A stretch of DNA of 64,000 nt, taken from contig NZ_JAAGNZ010000002.1 of the NCBI RefSeq assembly GCF_010747415.1, positions 434,001 through 498,000 of the forward strand, written 5' to 3'. This DNA is from Spirosoma agri. GTDB taxonomy: Bacteria; Bacteroidota; Bacteroidia; Cytophagales; Spirosomataceae. This document shows, piece after piece, positions 51,116 to 61,123 of the stretch. The translations under genes and the position numbers were made by a program. Below the pieces are notes generated by a model that saw only the letters and a list, made by a program, of their open reading frames with translations, was not told the DNA's origin and did no database searches. Positions within the stretch are counted from its first letter, which is position 1, and each line of letters opens with the position of its first letter.

Positions 51116-51159
51116 GAATATGGTAGTCGAACTGCGCACACAGTTCGACTACCATATTC
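51116..51159. repeat. perfect inverted repeat between the blaI-like and NmrA-like genes
   Basis: Nineteen-base exact arms (51116-51134, 51141-51159) with a six-base loop. It may end the transcript of the NmrA-like gene, which runs in the same direction towards the blaI-type promoter. Confidence 0.8.
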
Positions 51160-51201
51160 CTAATCGTGTTCGGCTTTAAGTTATTATCAACAATCAGCTA
51201 G

Positions 51202-52140
51202 TCAATGGATATTGACCGACCCCAGAAAGGCGGGTGCGTACTCATGCGCAAATGTGGCAAACGTTCGGGGTGGCTTGCCCGTCACGGTCTCAACATCCGA
51301 CGTAATACCTGATGCTTCGTTGCGACTGTAGTGCGCATAGTCTTCCAGTAAACCATCGGCCTGCCACGCCGGAAAGCCGGCATTGAGCAAGGCGTCCCGC
51401 ATCGCCGTGGCCGGTACATCGACAAAAGAAACGGGCCGCTCAAGCGCAGCTGATAAGGTGTTGGCCATTTCCGTATGGGTTAGCGCTTCGGGACCCGTAA
51501 GCGTATAGATGTTGCGTTCATGGCCGGAACCCGTCAGTGCCTCAGCCGCAACGGCTGCAATATCGCGTATGTCGATGGTACTGATGCGGGCATCACCAAT
51601 CGCAGCAAAGAAGAAGCCCTGCTCCACAATCGAGGCTCGAAAACCGAGCAATCCCTGCATGAACAAATTTGGACGAAGGAACGTGAAATCCAGTCCAGAT
51701 GCCTCAATGGCCTGTTCAACGGCGGCATGGTAACGCAGGAACCGTACCGGCGAATCCAGCGAAGCCGCGAACTGCGATAACTTGACAAGGTGTCTGACGC
51801 CACTCCGCTGCGCTTCCGCGACGAAATCGAGCTGCTGCTGTTCGGCCTGTTCCGATGAGTTCGTCAGGAGGAAGGCTCGTTCGATACCAGCCAGCGCCGG
51901 GGTGATTGTATCTACATCGTTGAAATCACCGATGACAACGTCAGCCCCGGTCAGGTTTTCGAATCGCCGTACGTCTTTTGGTGATCGGACCATAACTCGA
52001 AACGGTACGGCCCGTTCGGATAAAATCCGGCTGAGTTCAGTCCCAATGGTACCGGTAGCCCCGGTAATAAGAATGGTCGGTGCGTTGACTGAACCTGTTG
52101 CGTTTGCGGGTTGTGAAGCGGAAATTAACGGCGTATGCAT
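51202..52140 (-). CDS. NmrA-like NAD(P)-binding SDR protein
   Basis: A 312-residue atypical short-chain dehydrogenase with ILITGATGTIGTELSRIL as the nucleotide-binding motif near residue 22, then FRVMVRSPKDVRRFE and ERAFLLTNSSEQAEQQQ, as in NmrA-type NAD(P)H-binding quinone or redox sensors. Some of these act as oxidoreductases, others as regulators; which cannot be told. The start at 52140 (MHTPLIS) precedes the glycine motif closely; a longer start at 52212 adds 24 residues. The gene stands alone. Confidence 0.83.
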   Translation of the reverse strand: MHTPLISASQPANATGSVNAPTILITGATGTIGTELSRILSERAVPFRVMVRSPKDVRRFENLTGADVVIGDFNDVDTITPALAGIERAFLLTNSSEQAEQQQLDFVAEAQRSGVRHLVKLSQFAASLDSPVRFLRYHAAVEQAIEASGLDFTFLRPNLFMQGLLGFRASIVEQGFFFAAIGDARISTIDIRDIAAVAAEALTGSGHERNIYTLTGPEALTHTEMANTLSAALERPVSFVDVPATAMRDALLNAGFPAWQADGLLEDYAHYSRNEASGITSDVETVTGKPPRTFATFAHEYAPAFLGSVNIH

Positions 52141-52285
52141 GCGTTTGTCGTAGTTAAAACGTGATTTAACAAAACCGGTATCGTTCAGCCTAATCGTTAT
52201 TCGCTGATTCAATGCTGGTTTTAACTACGCAAAGGTCTACTTCTGCCAACGGGCAAAATTGTAAGAAAACGAAGCCACACGTCGG

Positions 52286-52393
52286 TGACTGGTTGAGTTA
52301 GCAGATCAACTCAACCAGTCAGTTCGTGATGAGTAGTGAGATAATGCGATCCCTGCGCGTCAGCAATCGGCGCCAGTTATCGATTGCTGACGC
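52286..52393. terminator. two hairpins between treY and the NmrA-like gene
   Basis: The first has 14-base exact arms (52286-52299, 52308-52321). The second has 13-base exact arms (52357-52369, 52381-52393) and ends 39 bases from the treY stop, so it is likely the terminator of the treZ-treY transcript. Confidence 0.75.
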
Positions 52394-52431
52394 ATAGAAG
52401 ACGCCATGTATTGCCGAACCGTAGTCGGTTT

Positions 52432-55233
52432 CTACGAAGGGTTGCGTAAAAGACCGATTGGTAACGGATTAAAACAGGTTTGCACGGAAAGACGATTGTT
52501 CGTGCTGCCGATTGCCTGATCCTGATCGGTCGTCCATGTTTCGGGCGCGTCGTCTGGCAATACGACATAAGTATCCTGCCAGTCGATGTTAAGAACGTCT
52601 TTGCCCTGTTGACGACAGAGTTGGGCAGCGTGAAGCGGAACCATAACGACAAACCACGAATCACCGAGCCGCCGGGCAAAGGCCAGCACGTAGTCGCGGT
52701 GAGGTCCTTCCACAACTAACGCTAGGTAATCGCCGTCGGAGAACAAGGCCGTGTGTTGCTGGCGTTGCTGGAGTAGGGTATGCATAAACCAGAATTTGAT
52801 CCGGCCATCGAAGCGATTTTGCCAGAGATCGAGCCAACGGGTTTCGTTCGTGGTGTCGGCACTGGATTGTAGTTCGGACAGCCACTGTTGCCGACGGTCA
52901 AAATCGACGGGTCGTCGGTTATCTGGATCGACGAGGCTCAAATCCCAACCTTCCGTTCCCTGATAAATGTCAGGGACACCGGGACACGTAAATTTAAGCA
53001 CGAGCTGAGTCAGGGAGTTGAGCACGCCAAAGTCCGCTATTTGGCGGTGAAAAGACTCGAATCGTGTCCAGAACGTACCTTCACGGTCCAGTAACTGGTT
53101 AGTAAAGGACTTGACGCCTTCACTATAAGGGTCATCGACCGTCCAGCCAGTTGTATGCCGTTTGGCTTCCTGTAACGCTTTTTCCAGGTAGTCCTGAAAC
53201 CGTTCCGGAAAGTCATCCTCATGCATGCCCGGCGAATCCACGCTGGGCGAATCCACCGCACCGGCGGACCGGCCGGGCGAATCCACGCCGGGCATCGGGT
53301 AAGCACCGAGCAAATTTTGGTAGATGAAGTATTCGTCGTTCTGGTCTGGTACGGTCGCGGTGTCTTCGCCTACTTTCTTTTTAGCTGTGTTTAGCTGTTG
53401 CCACGCCTGAACTTCGGCCAGCCATTCGTCGGGCAGGTCGGTCAGCACGTTGAGTCGCGCGCGTACATCTTCGCCCCGTTTGGTATCATGCGTGGCGGTG
53501 GCATTCTGGGCCAGTGGCCAGGAGCGTTGCCGATTCTGCATCGCCCGGTGAAAGGCGTCTATCGACATACCAAACCGTTCGGGCGAATCACCGACCTCGT
53601 TGCGACCAACAAAACAATTGTACGTATACAGCAGCGTATCTTCAACCCCTTTGGCCATTAGCGGCCCCGAAAATTGCATGAGCCGCATATAAAAAGAGGT
53701 AGCCCGCCGGTTGAAATCAGCATCGGCCGCCACTGGTTTTTCCAGTATCGTTTTTTCCAGCAATGTAATAGCCGAGGCCAGTTCAGGTTTCGTTTTCTGT
53801 ACCGCACGGAGCATTGCCCGGAAGGCTTCGGACTCATCGTCGGCCAGTGGCAACTGGTTACCGTAGTAGCGGTAAACCGGACATTCGATCAGCAATTCGC
53901 CGATCGTCTGCTTTAACGCACCTTCAGCGAGCTCCGCCAGTTCGGCTTCGCTGGCCAGGTTCAGGTCGAGAAAATACGTATGAAGGTTGGTAAGTTCACC
54001 CCCCATGAATTGAGCCAGAAAATACGCTTTTCGATCCCGGATGCGTTCCGGCAGGGGGGTGTCGCTACCAATCAGTGCATGGTAAAAATCTCGGAAGGTG
54101 GTTTCGCTTTGCTGGTTCGTTAACAGATTGTTCACCAGCGCCAGAAAATCATACCCCGATGTTCCCTGTATCGGCCAGTGTTCAGGTAAGTCTTCGTCCG
54201 CTTGAAGTATTTTTTCCGCTACGATATACGTGTCTTCACCGGTCAACGCCCGCAGCCGATCCAGGTAGCGGTTCGCGTCGAACAAGCCGTCAATATGATC
54301 AATCCGGAGTCCCTTAAAAATTCCGTCTTTGACAAGATTCGCTGTCAGGTGATGGTGTTGCTGGAAAACGGTCTCGTCGTCCATGTTCAGGCAGATCAGG
54401 TCATTGACCGCAAAAAAACGGCGGTATGTCATGGCTGCTCGCGTTTCTGGCTCTTCGCAAAAGCGGTAATGCTGTTCGTCCGCCAGCTGGTGCAGCACCG
54501 GCAAGGTATTGTTTACGGCTTTCAGACAGTCCTGAATGTACGCGTCAATCGAGTCTGATTTGGTCAATGCGCCTAACTGCTGCCGAAATTCAGCCCAGGC
54601 AATGGTGTACGCTTCGGGCTCGTCAATGTGCCGAATCTGGTCGAGTTGATCGAGCAATTGAGCTATGGCGTCGGATGGTTTGTCGGCACCTGCTTTCAGA
54701 ACTGTTGCGTAGCTCCCTGGCTTCAGCGGTAGTTTGGTCTCCCCAAGTGCCAACACAAACTGCGCGTCGGCGTAGTCGAGTGTCAGGTCACCTTTTTTTA
54801 GCGTTTCGTCCAGCGATTCACTAAGGAAGGGAGCCATGATTCGACCCTGAAAGAATGATGTAGACAGTGAGGTATCGAAAAAAGCCGCAAAACGGGATAA
54901 CGACCCTTTTTCCAGCGTATCCATCAGCCAGTGGTTCGTGGCATGATAGGCCATATGATTGGGAACAATGTCCTGTAACCAACCCATTCCTGCCTGTTGC
55001 AGTCGCTGATTGATCGCCCGTAGCTGATCCTCCGTGCCAATCTCCGGGTTTATGGTGTTGGGATCGACACTATCGTACCCATGAACACTTTCGGGGACAG
55101 CCACAAAAACCGGCGATGCGTAAATGGTGGATACGCCAAGATTGTGGAAGTAGGGAAGTGCTAACTTATCAAACTGGTCGAAATTGAATTCTTTCTGAAA
55201 CTGAATGCGGTACGTAGAAACTGGATTGTACAT
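52432..55233 (-). CDS. treY: malto-oligosyltrehalose synthase
   Basis: TreY isomerises the reducing end of malto-oligosaccharides to an alpha,alpha-1,1 link. The 933-residue GH13 enzyme begins MYNPVSTYRIQFQKEFNF, and the active site shows LRIDHIDGLFD (nucleophile Asp) and TYIVAEKIL (acid Glu). Between ENLLGAYPMPGVDSPGR and FPERFQDYLEKALQEAKRH there is an insert of about 25 residues with three DSP repeats that is not expected in the family. It is 32 bases downstream of treZ in the same operon. Confidence 0.93.
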   Translation of the reverse strand: MYNPVSTYRIQFQKEFNFDQFDKLALPYFHNLGVSTIYASPVFVAVPESVHGYDSVDPNTINPEIGTEDQLRAINQRLQQAGMGWLQDIVPNHMAYHATNHWLMDTLEKGSLSRFAAFFDTSLSTSFFQGRIMAPFLSESLDETLKKGDLTLDYADAQFVLALGETKLPLKPGSYATVLKAGADKPSDAIAQLLDQLDQIRHIDEPEAYTIAWAEFRQQLGALTKSDSIDAYIQDCLKAVNNTLPVLHQLADEQHYRFCEEPETRAAMTYRRFFAVNDLICLNMDDETVFQQHHHLTANLVKDGIFKGLRIDHIDGLFDANRYLDRLRALTGEDTYIVAEKILQADEDLPEHWPIQGTSGYDFLALVNNLLTNQQSETTFRDFYHALIGSDTPLPERIRDRKAYFLAQFMGGELTNLHTYFLDLNLASEAELAELAEGALKQTIGELLIECPVYRYYGNQLPLADDESEAFRAMLRAVQKTKPELASAITLLEKTILEKPVAADADFNRRATSFYMRLMQFSGPLMAKGVEDTLLYTYNCFVGRNEVGDSPERFGMSIDAFHRAMQNRQRSWPLAQNATATHDTKRGEDVRARLNVLTDLPDEWLAEVQAWQQLNTAKKKVGEDTATVPDQNDEYFIYQNLLGAYPMPGVDSPGRSAGAVDSPSVDSPGMHEDDFPERFQDYLEKALQEAKRHTTGWTVDDPYSEGVKSFTNQLLDREGTFWTRFESFHRQIADFGVLNSLTQLVLKFTCPGVPDIYQGTEGWDLSLVDPDNRRPVDFDRRQQWLSELQSSADTTNETRWLDLWQNRFDGRIKFWFMHTLLQQRQQHTALFSDGDYLALVVEGPHRDYVLAFARRLGDSWFVVMVPLHAAQLCRQQGKDVLNIDWQDTYVVLPDDAPETWTTDQDQAIGSTNNRLSVQTCFNPLPIGLLRNPS

Positions 55234-55265
55234 AAGGTTGAGTAAAAGTAAGAGACGGGCCAGGA

Positions 55266-57107
55266 TCAGGAGGTCGAGCCAGTCGTATAAATCAGAATGG
55301 ATTCGGCCTGTACCAGAACGGATGCATCACCCGCTATTTCTGGTGGGGATGCCAGCGGACCAAGCCATTGCGGATCGGCTGAGTCGATCAGTTTTTTCCA
55401 GGGCTGAACACTGGTCGGCAGGATCAGGGCTTCGGGCTGCGGTGAGAAATTCATCAGGCAAACGAGCGACGCATCGGGCTGATGCTGACGAATGAGCGTG
55501 AGCGTTTGCTTAACCTCGTCCATCACGACAGCCACCGACTCGCGGTTGGGGTGACGTAAGGACGATTGTTTCCGGAGAGCCAGCAGGGTTTGGTAATAGC
55601 GAAACAGGGTCTGGTGCGGTTCCTGCGTCAGCCGATCCCACATCAGTTTTGATTGATCAAATGTCTGCTCGGCTTGCGGATCGGGGGCTTCAACTGATGT
55701 TTGAAAGGCCGCAAATTCCCGCTTGCGCCCCTGCCGAACCGCTTCGATCAGCGATGGGTCAGAATGGCTGACGAAATACAGAAACGGATTCAGTTCGCCC
55801 CATTCTTCGCCCATAAACAGCATTGGCAAAAACGGGCTGCTCATCACGGCGCCAGCCATCAGTTTCTGCATGGAAAAACTAACCAGCTGACTTGGCCGCT
55901 CGCCCAGCATCCGATTGCCAATCTGATCGTGGTTTTGCGAGAAAACGACAAACTGCTGACCGGGATGGCTGGCCGTTGACTTTCCGACAATCTTCGCGCG
56001 TCGGGCCATATAGGTGCCGTCGTATACATATGCGTCGCGGTAGGATTTAGCCAGGTGCCGGATGCCTTCATAATCGGCATAATAGCCGCTTCGCTCGCCA
56101 CCGGCCGTAACGCGTAAGGCATGGTGAAACTCATCGTTCCACTGCGCATCCATGCCGTAGCCATCACTGGCTATGGGTTGAATGAACCGGGTTTCGTTCT
56201 GATCGGACTCAATAATGAGGTAATGTTGCCGACCAGTTTCCTGCATGAGTAGATCCGTATACTGTTTGATTTCGCGAAGGATATGCAAGTCGCTCTCATC
56301 ATGAATGGCATGAACCGCGTCCAGACGAAGGGCATCGATGTGAAAATCACGAAACCACATCAGCACATTCTCGACAAAATAACGCCGGACATTGTCGCTG
56401 TCGGTATCGTCGAAGTTGAGCGCGTCACCCCAAGGCGTTCGGTGTTTGTTCGTGAAATAGGGACCGTAGTCCGTAAAGTGATTGCCTTCCGGCCCCATGT
56501 GGTTGTAAACAACGTCGAGGATCACCGCTAACCCTTTTCGGTGGCAGGCATCGACCAGTTGCTGCAAGCCGGCTGCTCCGCCGTAGGAGTTCTGGACGGC
56601 ATACGGACAGACGCCATCGTAGCCCCAGTTGCGTGTACCGGGGAACTGCGCTACCGGCATTAATTCAATGGCGTTGATGCCTAGTTCGACGAAGTAATCA
56701 AGCTTGGCCTCGATACCGGCAAACGTACCTTCGGGCGAGAACGTGCCGGTGTGAAGCTCATACATCAGGTACTCGTCCAGCGGTATATTGGCCCAGTTGG
56801 CATCTGTCCAGACGAACCGGGCCGTATCGATTGCCTGCGAGGGTCCGTGAACGCCTTCCGGCTGCGACAGCGATGCCGGATCAGACCGTTCGACGTTGTT
56901 CAGAACGAATGTGTACGTGTCACCGGATTGAAGCTGATCTGTTGTCGTTTGCCAGTACGAACCGTCGTTCTGGAGTGGAATGACCAGATCCTGTTGGCAA
57001 AGGCGAATGGACAGGGTTTCGGCCAGCGGTGCCCAAACCCGCACGGTGGCACCATCGGCAGTGAACGTTACGCCAAGCGTTCGTCGGCTGATTAAAGATT
57101 CGTTCAT
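55266..57107 (-). CDS. treZ: malto-oligosyltrehalose trehalohydrolase
   Basis: TreZ releases trehalose from the TreY product. The 613-residue GH13 protein has an N-terminal E-set domain, LDEYLMYELHTGTFSPEGTF, LGINAIELMPVAQFPG, then LDVVYNHMGPEGNHF, the nucleophile in FHIDALRLDAVHAIHD, the acid in YLIIESDQNETRF and SQNHDQIGNR. It is first in the treZ-treY operon; treX and trehalose uptake genes are not in the window. The gene upstream is a sensor kinase, with a 156-base gap that probably carries the promoter. Confidence 0.93.
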   Translation of the reverse strand: MNESLISRRTLGVTFTADGATVRVWAPLAETLSIRLCQQDLVIPLQNDGSYWQTTTDQLQSGDTYTFVLNNVERSDPASLSQPEGVHGPSQAIDTARFVWTDANWANIPLDEYLMYELHTGTFSPEGTFAGIEAKLDYFVELGINAIELMPVAQFPGTRNWGYDGVCPYAVQNSYGGAAGLQQLVDACHRKGLAVILDVVYNHMGPEGNHFTDYGPYFTNKHRTPWGDALNFDDTDSDNVRRYFVENVLMWFRDFHIDALRLDAVHAIHDESDLHILREIKQYTDLLMQETGRQHYLIIESDQNETRFIQPIASDGYGMDAQWNDEFHHALRVTAGGERSGYYADYEGIRHLAKSYRDAYVYDGTYMARRAKIVGKSTASHPGQQFVVFSQNHDQIGNRMLGERPSQLVSFSMQKLMAGAVMSSPFLPMLFMGEEWGELNPFLYFVSHSDPSLIEAVRQGRKREFAAFQTSVEAPDPQAEQTFDQSKLMWDRLTQEPHQTLFRYYQTLLALRKQSSLRHPNRESVAVVMDEVKQTLTLIRQHQPDASLVCLMNFSPQPEALILPTSVQPWKKLIDSADPQWLGPLASPPEIAGDASVLVQAESILIYTTGSTS

Positions 57108-57263
57108 ACGGTAAGAATGGTGAGATGGTAGTCGATACGTGTAAAGACTAACTCAGTGAAAACCGGATGTGTTAACCAAGAGAGCTAAAAAAACGCATAC
57201 GGCCTCTTCCTGCCTGTAGCGTTTGCTAGCGAGATCGACGACGAAGGGTGGCACGAATTTGCA

Positions 57264-59237
57264 TCAAATCTCCACTTCTACTGTGGTGCCGTTTTCGGCA
57301 AAAACGCGGAAAGCTCCACCCAATTCCTCGGCGCGGGTCTGCATGTTTCGCAAGCCGTAGTGCTGTTCGGAAATAGCACCGTTTACCCACGCAAATCCTT
57401 TGCCGTTGTCGTGAATACGCAAACTGATGTGCCCACCGGGCCGAACCTGCAACCGGACTGTGGATTGAGTTGCCTGGGCATGTTTGATCACATTGTTGAG
57501 CGCTTCCTGAACGATTCGAAACAGGTTCAATACCTGCGTTGAAGTAAGCCGTTGGGCTTGATCACTAGTCACTTGTACATCAACGTGAAGCCCATCTGTT
57601 TCCTGAACGTAGCGGTTGATGTACTGATTGAGCCGTTCTGAAAATTCCTCGACGGTGAAATTCTCCTGGTGGATTGCCCAGATTGTTTCGCGAAGGAGTT
57701 TGACCGCTTCACGGGTATAGCTTACAATGGTTCGTAACTGGTCGGACCACTGCCGTCCGTTCAGTTGGGGTTGTTTCTCGGCCTGGTTACTGATGTGAGT
57801 GAGATTGGTGACGACAAAGGCCAGATGAGCACCGACGTTATCGTGCAAATCGCGGGCAATGCGTTCTTTTTCAACCAGCAGGCTGTTTTTCAAGGCCAGT
57901 GTCTGAACCTCCGATTCGTAAGCGCGTTCCTGCTGACGGGTGCGTTCGCTGAGCAGCCGCTCCGTTTGATCGCGGTTCGTTTTGTAGCGGTAGGCCAGTC
58001 CAACGGTTAGTACCAATACTTCAAACAGAGCCGTTGGCGCGTAATACGCAAAGTTAGCCAGTGGCTCGTAGGTGGGCAGAAGACCGAAATTGGCGAACAC
58101 CTGCCCAAGATTCAGTGTGTAGAACGGCGCAACGGCTACAAAATACAGCCACCCTTCCTGAACGTGGTATTTCCGGACAATACTGACAACAATATAAGCG
58201 ACAATGACGGGCATCGGAAACCAGTAGAAAATCGAGAACAGCCGCACCAGAATTAATTCCATCAGTGCCGAGTAGGGGACAAAACGTTCGATGATCAGGG
58301 CGATCAGGCAGCAAACGCCACACCACAGAACGACGGTTCCAACCGTATGCCAGCGATGCGATGGGGTATTTTTAAGAGGAAGGAACGTACGAATAAACAG
58401 CAGCTGCGAATAAAAAAGAATTAGTGGAAACAGAAAATAGACGTTTTGACGGGGTAGCCAGAACTGCGTCTGAAAGGCGAATTGGTTCATGAACCCATCG
58501 TTGATAAAGAAAAAACCAACGAGGCCCAGCAGGCAGAAAATGTATTTTGAATAGATACGGTCGAGGGTAATCAGAAAGAAAATGAAGCTCATCACGGCTA
58601 CGAAGGCCAGTGTAAACAGCACACCACCCCAGAACAAGTAACTTTTCTGAAGGGTAGATTCATAAGCCGATGCCCGAATAAGTTCAATCGGCACAATCTG
58701 GGTGCCACGGTGTTTGACCATGCGCAAATAGGCCGTTGCGTGCTGATGGGCAGCTAGTTTAATCGGAAACCAGTAGTGTCGATGATTGATGGGGCGCTCG
58801 GCTACGGGTGTTTTCCAGCCAACAACGGGTGAGGCAGACAGCACCTGATGCCGGTCATTTACCAGAAAAAACTGAAGTTCATCGAAGCACCAGAAATCGA
58901 TTTCAGCCAGCCAATTTTGGGACTGATCCGATGCATTCTGAAGGGCAAATCGTAACCAGACCGGCTTTGCTGCTTTGACCCCGGTGATAACACCAAAGTT
59001 TGGAACTCCTGTTGTGACAGGCTGAAATGCCGACGTTACGACTGGCTTGATCACATCGAGAATAGATCGCTTTTCCGACGAATCCCGAAACGATGCCAGA
59101 CTGCCTTGCAACGATACCTGATCTAAGTCGTTTGGCAGAACAATAACCCGCTGTCCGCTCAGAGGCTGACCCGACAACGGCGACGCTATCAGACAACTAA
59201 GCCAGAGAACAAGTACCAGTCGGAGGAGTAGGCTCAT
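57264..59237 (-). CDS. 7TM-DISM sensor histidine kinase
   Basis: A signal peptide, a periplasmic 7TMR-DISMED2-like beta-rich domain (about 25-190), seven membrane helices (about 200-420), and a HisKA_3-type kinase: phospho-acceptor His465 in RIARDLHDNVGAHLAF, then EALNNVIKHAQATQS and DNGKGF. The ligand of the DISMED2 domain is usually a small sugar or similar compound. A LuxR/NarL-type response regulator, its usual partner, is not adjacent. It lies upstream of treZ in the same direction but with a gap that does not prove co-transcription. Confidence 0.9.
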   Translation of the reverse strand: MSLLLRLVLVLWLSCLIASPLSGQPLSGQRVIVLPNDLDQVSLQGSLASFRDSSEKRSILDVIKPVVTSAFQPVTTGVPNFGVITGVKAAKPVWLRFALQNASDQSQNWLAEIDFWCFDELQFFLVNDRHQVLSASPVVGWKTPVAERPINHRHYWFPIKLAAHQHATAYLRMVKHRGTQIVPIELIRASAYESTLQKSYLFWGGVLFTLAFVAVMSFIFFLITLDRIYSKYIFCLLGLVGFFFINDGFMNQFAFQTQFWLPRQNVYFLFPLILFYSQLLFIRTFLPLKNTPSHRWHTVGTVVLWCGVCCLIALIIERFVPYSALMELILVRLFSIFYWFPMPVIVAYIVVSIVRKYHVQEGWLYFVAVAPFYTLNLGQVFANFGLLPTYEPLANFAYYAPTALFEVLVLTVGLAYRYKTNRDQTERLLSERTRQQERAYESEVQTLALKNSLLVEKERIARDLHDNVGAHLAFVVTNLTHISNQAEKQPQLNGRQWSDQLRTIVSYTREAVKLLRETIWAIHQENFTVEEFSERLNQYINRYVQETDGLHVDVQVTSDQAQRLTSTQVLNLFRIVQEALNNVIKHAQATQSTVRLQVRPGGHISLRIHDNGKGFAWVNGAISEQHYGLRNMQTRAEELGGAFRVFAENGTTVEVEI

Positions 59238-59490
59238 CAGCAGGTTGGTCTATCACAACTGTAATGGGTATTCGGATAGAAACAAAGCTAATGAACTCAT
59301 TGACAATCTCTAACAGATTGTCAGCCAATGTTTGGTTTGTGCCGCAGAGGATTGGCCACCCGCGTTACGGAAAACCCTATCAATATTATGTAGGAACTTA
59401 TATTGAGAAGTCGCCTGACTGGAAAATACTGGACGCTGACCTTATGCAAAAAAGCCAACGTCCAATACCTGATGGTCGCGGAGAACAAAG

Positions 59491-59787
59491 TTAGGCCATC
59501 ACCTGACCCATTTTCATGGCAATACCCATATCGCCTTTCACTTTGAGCTTGCCGGTCATAAAAGCCATCATTGGGTTGAGGTCACCATTGCCCATCTTTA
59601 TCAGGTTGTCGACGCTAACGTGAAGGTCGCAGTCAGCAGGTTTATCGTCGTTCGACACCACGACCGGCGACTGGGTTGCATCGATATAAACAACACCCTG
59701 ATCCGTTACGAGCTTCGCTGTTGCATTGAGGCTGTCGGCATGGGTAGCTTTGGTCCGGATCTGATCCGTTAAGTCTTGCAGGGTCAT
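59491..59787 (-). CDS. SCP2 sterol-binding domain protein
   Basis: A 98-residue stand-alone SCP2 domain: MTLQDLTDQIRTKATHADSL, then VVVSNDDKPADCDLHVSVDN, LNPMMAFMTGKLKVKGDMG and AMKMGQVMA. In eukaryotes the fold carries lipids; in bacteria the ligand is usually unknown. The start at 59787 is the conserved N terminus; an in-frame start at 59901 would add 38 unrelated residues. It is divergent from the small membrane protein. Confidence 0.87.
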   Translation of the reverse strand: MTLQDLTDQIRTKATHADSLNATAKLVTDQGVVYIDATQSPVVVSNDDKPADCDLHVSVDNLIKMGNGDLNPMMAFMTGKLKVKGDMGIAMKMGQVMA

Positions 59788-59917
59788 GTTTGGTCTATTT
59801 CGTTGATTGGTTATGAAACTCTGCCGCGAAAATAAGGTTTTTACGTAGTGAAGACCGGCTGATGTTCGAGTAACTTGCGAACCGATAAAAAAAACGGCCA
59901 ATTCGGTCGATCCATCA

Positions 59918-60373
59918 ATGCGTTCTCAATTCTTAACGCTACTATGCGTTCTCACGTTTATCAGCTGCGGCCTGGGCCTGTTTGATTCGGTCATCTCGTT
60001 TTTTCGGACCAATGCCGTCGCCGAAACCTCCTACGTCAAGCGTAAGTACAGTGCCGAAGAGCGCAAGAAGCAGCCGCAGCAATATTTCGAAGACCGGGCG
60101 GCTACCGGCGAACAACCGATGCCCGGCGACCCGGAAGCCATTCGGTGGCTATCGCTGTCTCAGTTCATTTATTCGCTCCTCACGCTTATCGGGGCCATTC
60201 TGATGTTTCGCTTACGCCGAATCGGTTACTGGATCTATGTGGCCGGAGTCGCTGTCGGCGTTTTACTGCCCATCGTTCTGGTGGGTTTCAGTGCGTTGAA
60301 CACATCGTTTGGCGTATTTTTTAGTCTTATCTTCGCCGGGCTCTATTGGCTGAACATAAAAGAAATGCAGTAG
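59918..60373 (+). CDS. hypothetical membrane protein
   Basis: Not recognised. The 151 residues have an N-terminal hydrophobic segment with a lipobox-like LLCVLTFISC, a soluble charged loop, and three membrane helices (about 80-97, 103-121, 126-144). A four-helix membrane protein or a lipoprotein with helices is possible. No family is claimed. Confidence 0.7.
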   Translation: MRSQFLTLLCVLTFISCGLGLFDSVISFFRTNAVAETSYVKRKYSAEERKKQPQQYFEDRAATGEQPMPGDPEAIRWLSLSQFIYSLLTLIGAILMFRLRRIGYWIYVAGVAVGVLLPIVLVGFSALNTSFGVFFSLIFAGLYWLNIKEMQ

Positions 60374-60464
60374 GCGGATAGTAGACGCTGGATACCATAC
60401 AGTAGCCATTGGATTTTCCGGATTTCAACGGTATCCGGCACCCAACATTCTGCGTCCCAAAGCT

Positions 60465-61088
60465 TTAAGGAAGCGTTAGACCCACAGCCGCTAATTTGTC
60501 GCGGGTCGACTCGTAGCTGGTGTGCTGAATACAGTGCATACCCAGTTTTCGGGCGACCTGCACAAACAGGAGCCGGTCGTCGATGTAAACGACCTGATCG
60601 GGCTCTACCTGCGCGATGTCCAAAGCCAGTTGGAAAATATCGGTGTCCGGCTTGCGCAGGTGAACGTAGCACGAGGACACAAACGCATCGAAAAAAGTAT
60701 CGAGCCCGAATTGCCGGATGCGATAGGCGTTGATCTCCCGGCCTTCGTTGTTGACCGCTAGTAATTTTAGCCCGTGTTCCTGCTTCAACTGGCTCATTAA
60801 CTGGATCATATCCGGATACGGATGCGACTGCTCCATAATGAACTTCGTGAATTCGAGGGGCGAATAGGGTCGCTTTTCGTAAAAGACGATCCGCTTCAGA
60901 TAATCGTCCAGGCTCAATTTGCCCGACTCGTAGGTATCGAACGTCAGGTGGTGCCGCTCGTTAAGCTGTTCTAAATCAAGATTGAAGAGTTCGGCAGCCC
61001 GACGGCGGGCGTTACGGTCCCAGCCATTTGTCAATAAAACTCCGCCTATATCTAAAAAAAGCGCTTTGATGGGTTGCGTCGATGTCAT
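60465..61088 (-). CDS. HAD superfamily hydrolase
   Basis: The 207-residue protein has motif I in IKALFLDIGGVLLTNGW: the first Asp is present, but the position two residues later is Gly instead of Asp, as in a subgroup of HAD phosphatases and dehalogenase-like proteins. LKLLAVNNEGREI is the motif II region, and VVYIDDRLLFVQVARKLG the motif IV region. The start at 61088 precedes motif I closely; an in-frame opening up to 61319 overlaps the aldehyde dehydrogenase and was rejected. Substrate unknown. Confidence 0.87.
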   Translation of the reverse strand: MTSTQPIKALFLDIGGVLLTNGWDRNARRRAAELFNLDLEQLNERHHLTFDTYESGKLSLDDYLKRIVFYEKRPYSPLEFTKFIMEQSHPYPDMIQLMSQLKQEHGLKLLAVNNEGREINAYRIRQFGLDTFFDAFVSSCYVHLRKPDTDIFQLALDIAQVEPDQVVYIDDRLLFVQVARKLGMHCIQHTSYESTRDKLAAVGLTLP

Positions 61089-61123
61089 GCGTGATGAATG
61101 GTTTGTACTGATTAATAAAACGA

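Noticed and set aside
59264..59494. A 76-codon plus-strand open frame between the sensor kinase and the SCP2 gene
   Set aside because: No family likeness, low-complexity start, and it runs through an imperfect inverted repeat (about 59426-59468), so it is more likely non-coding.
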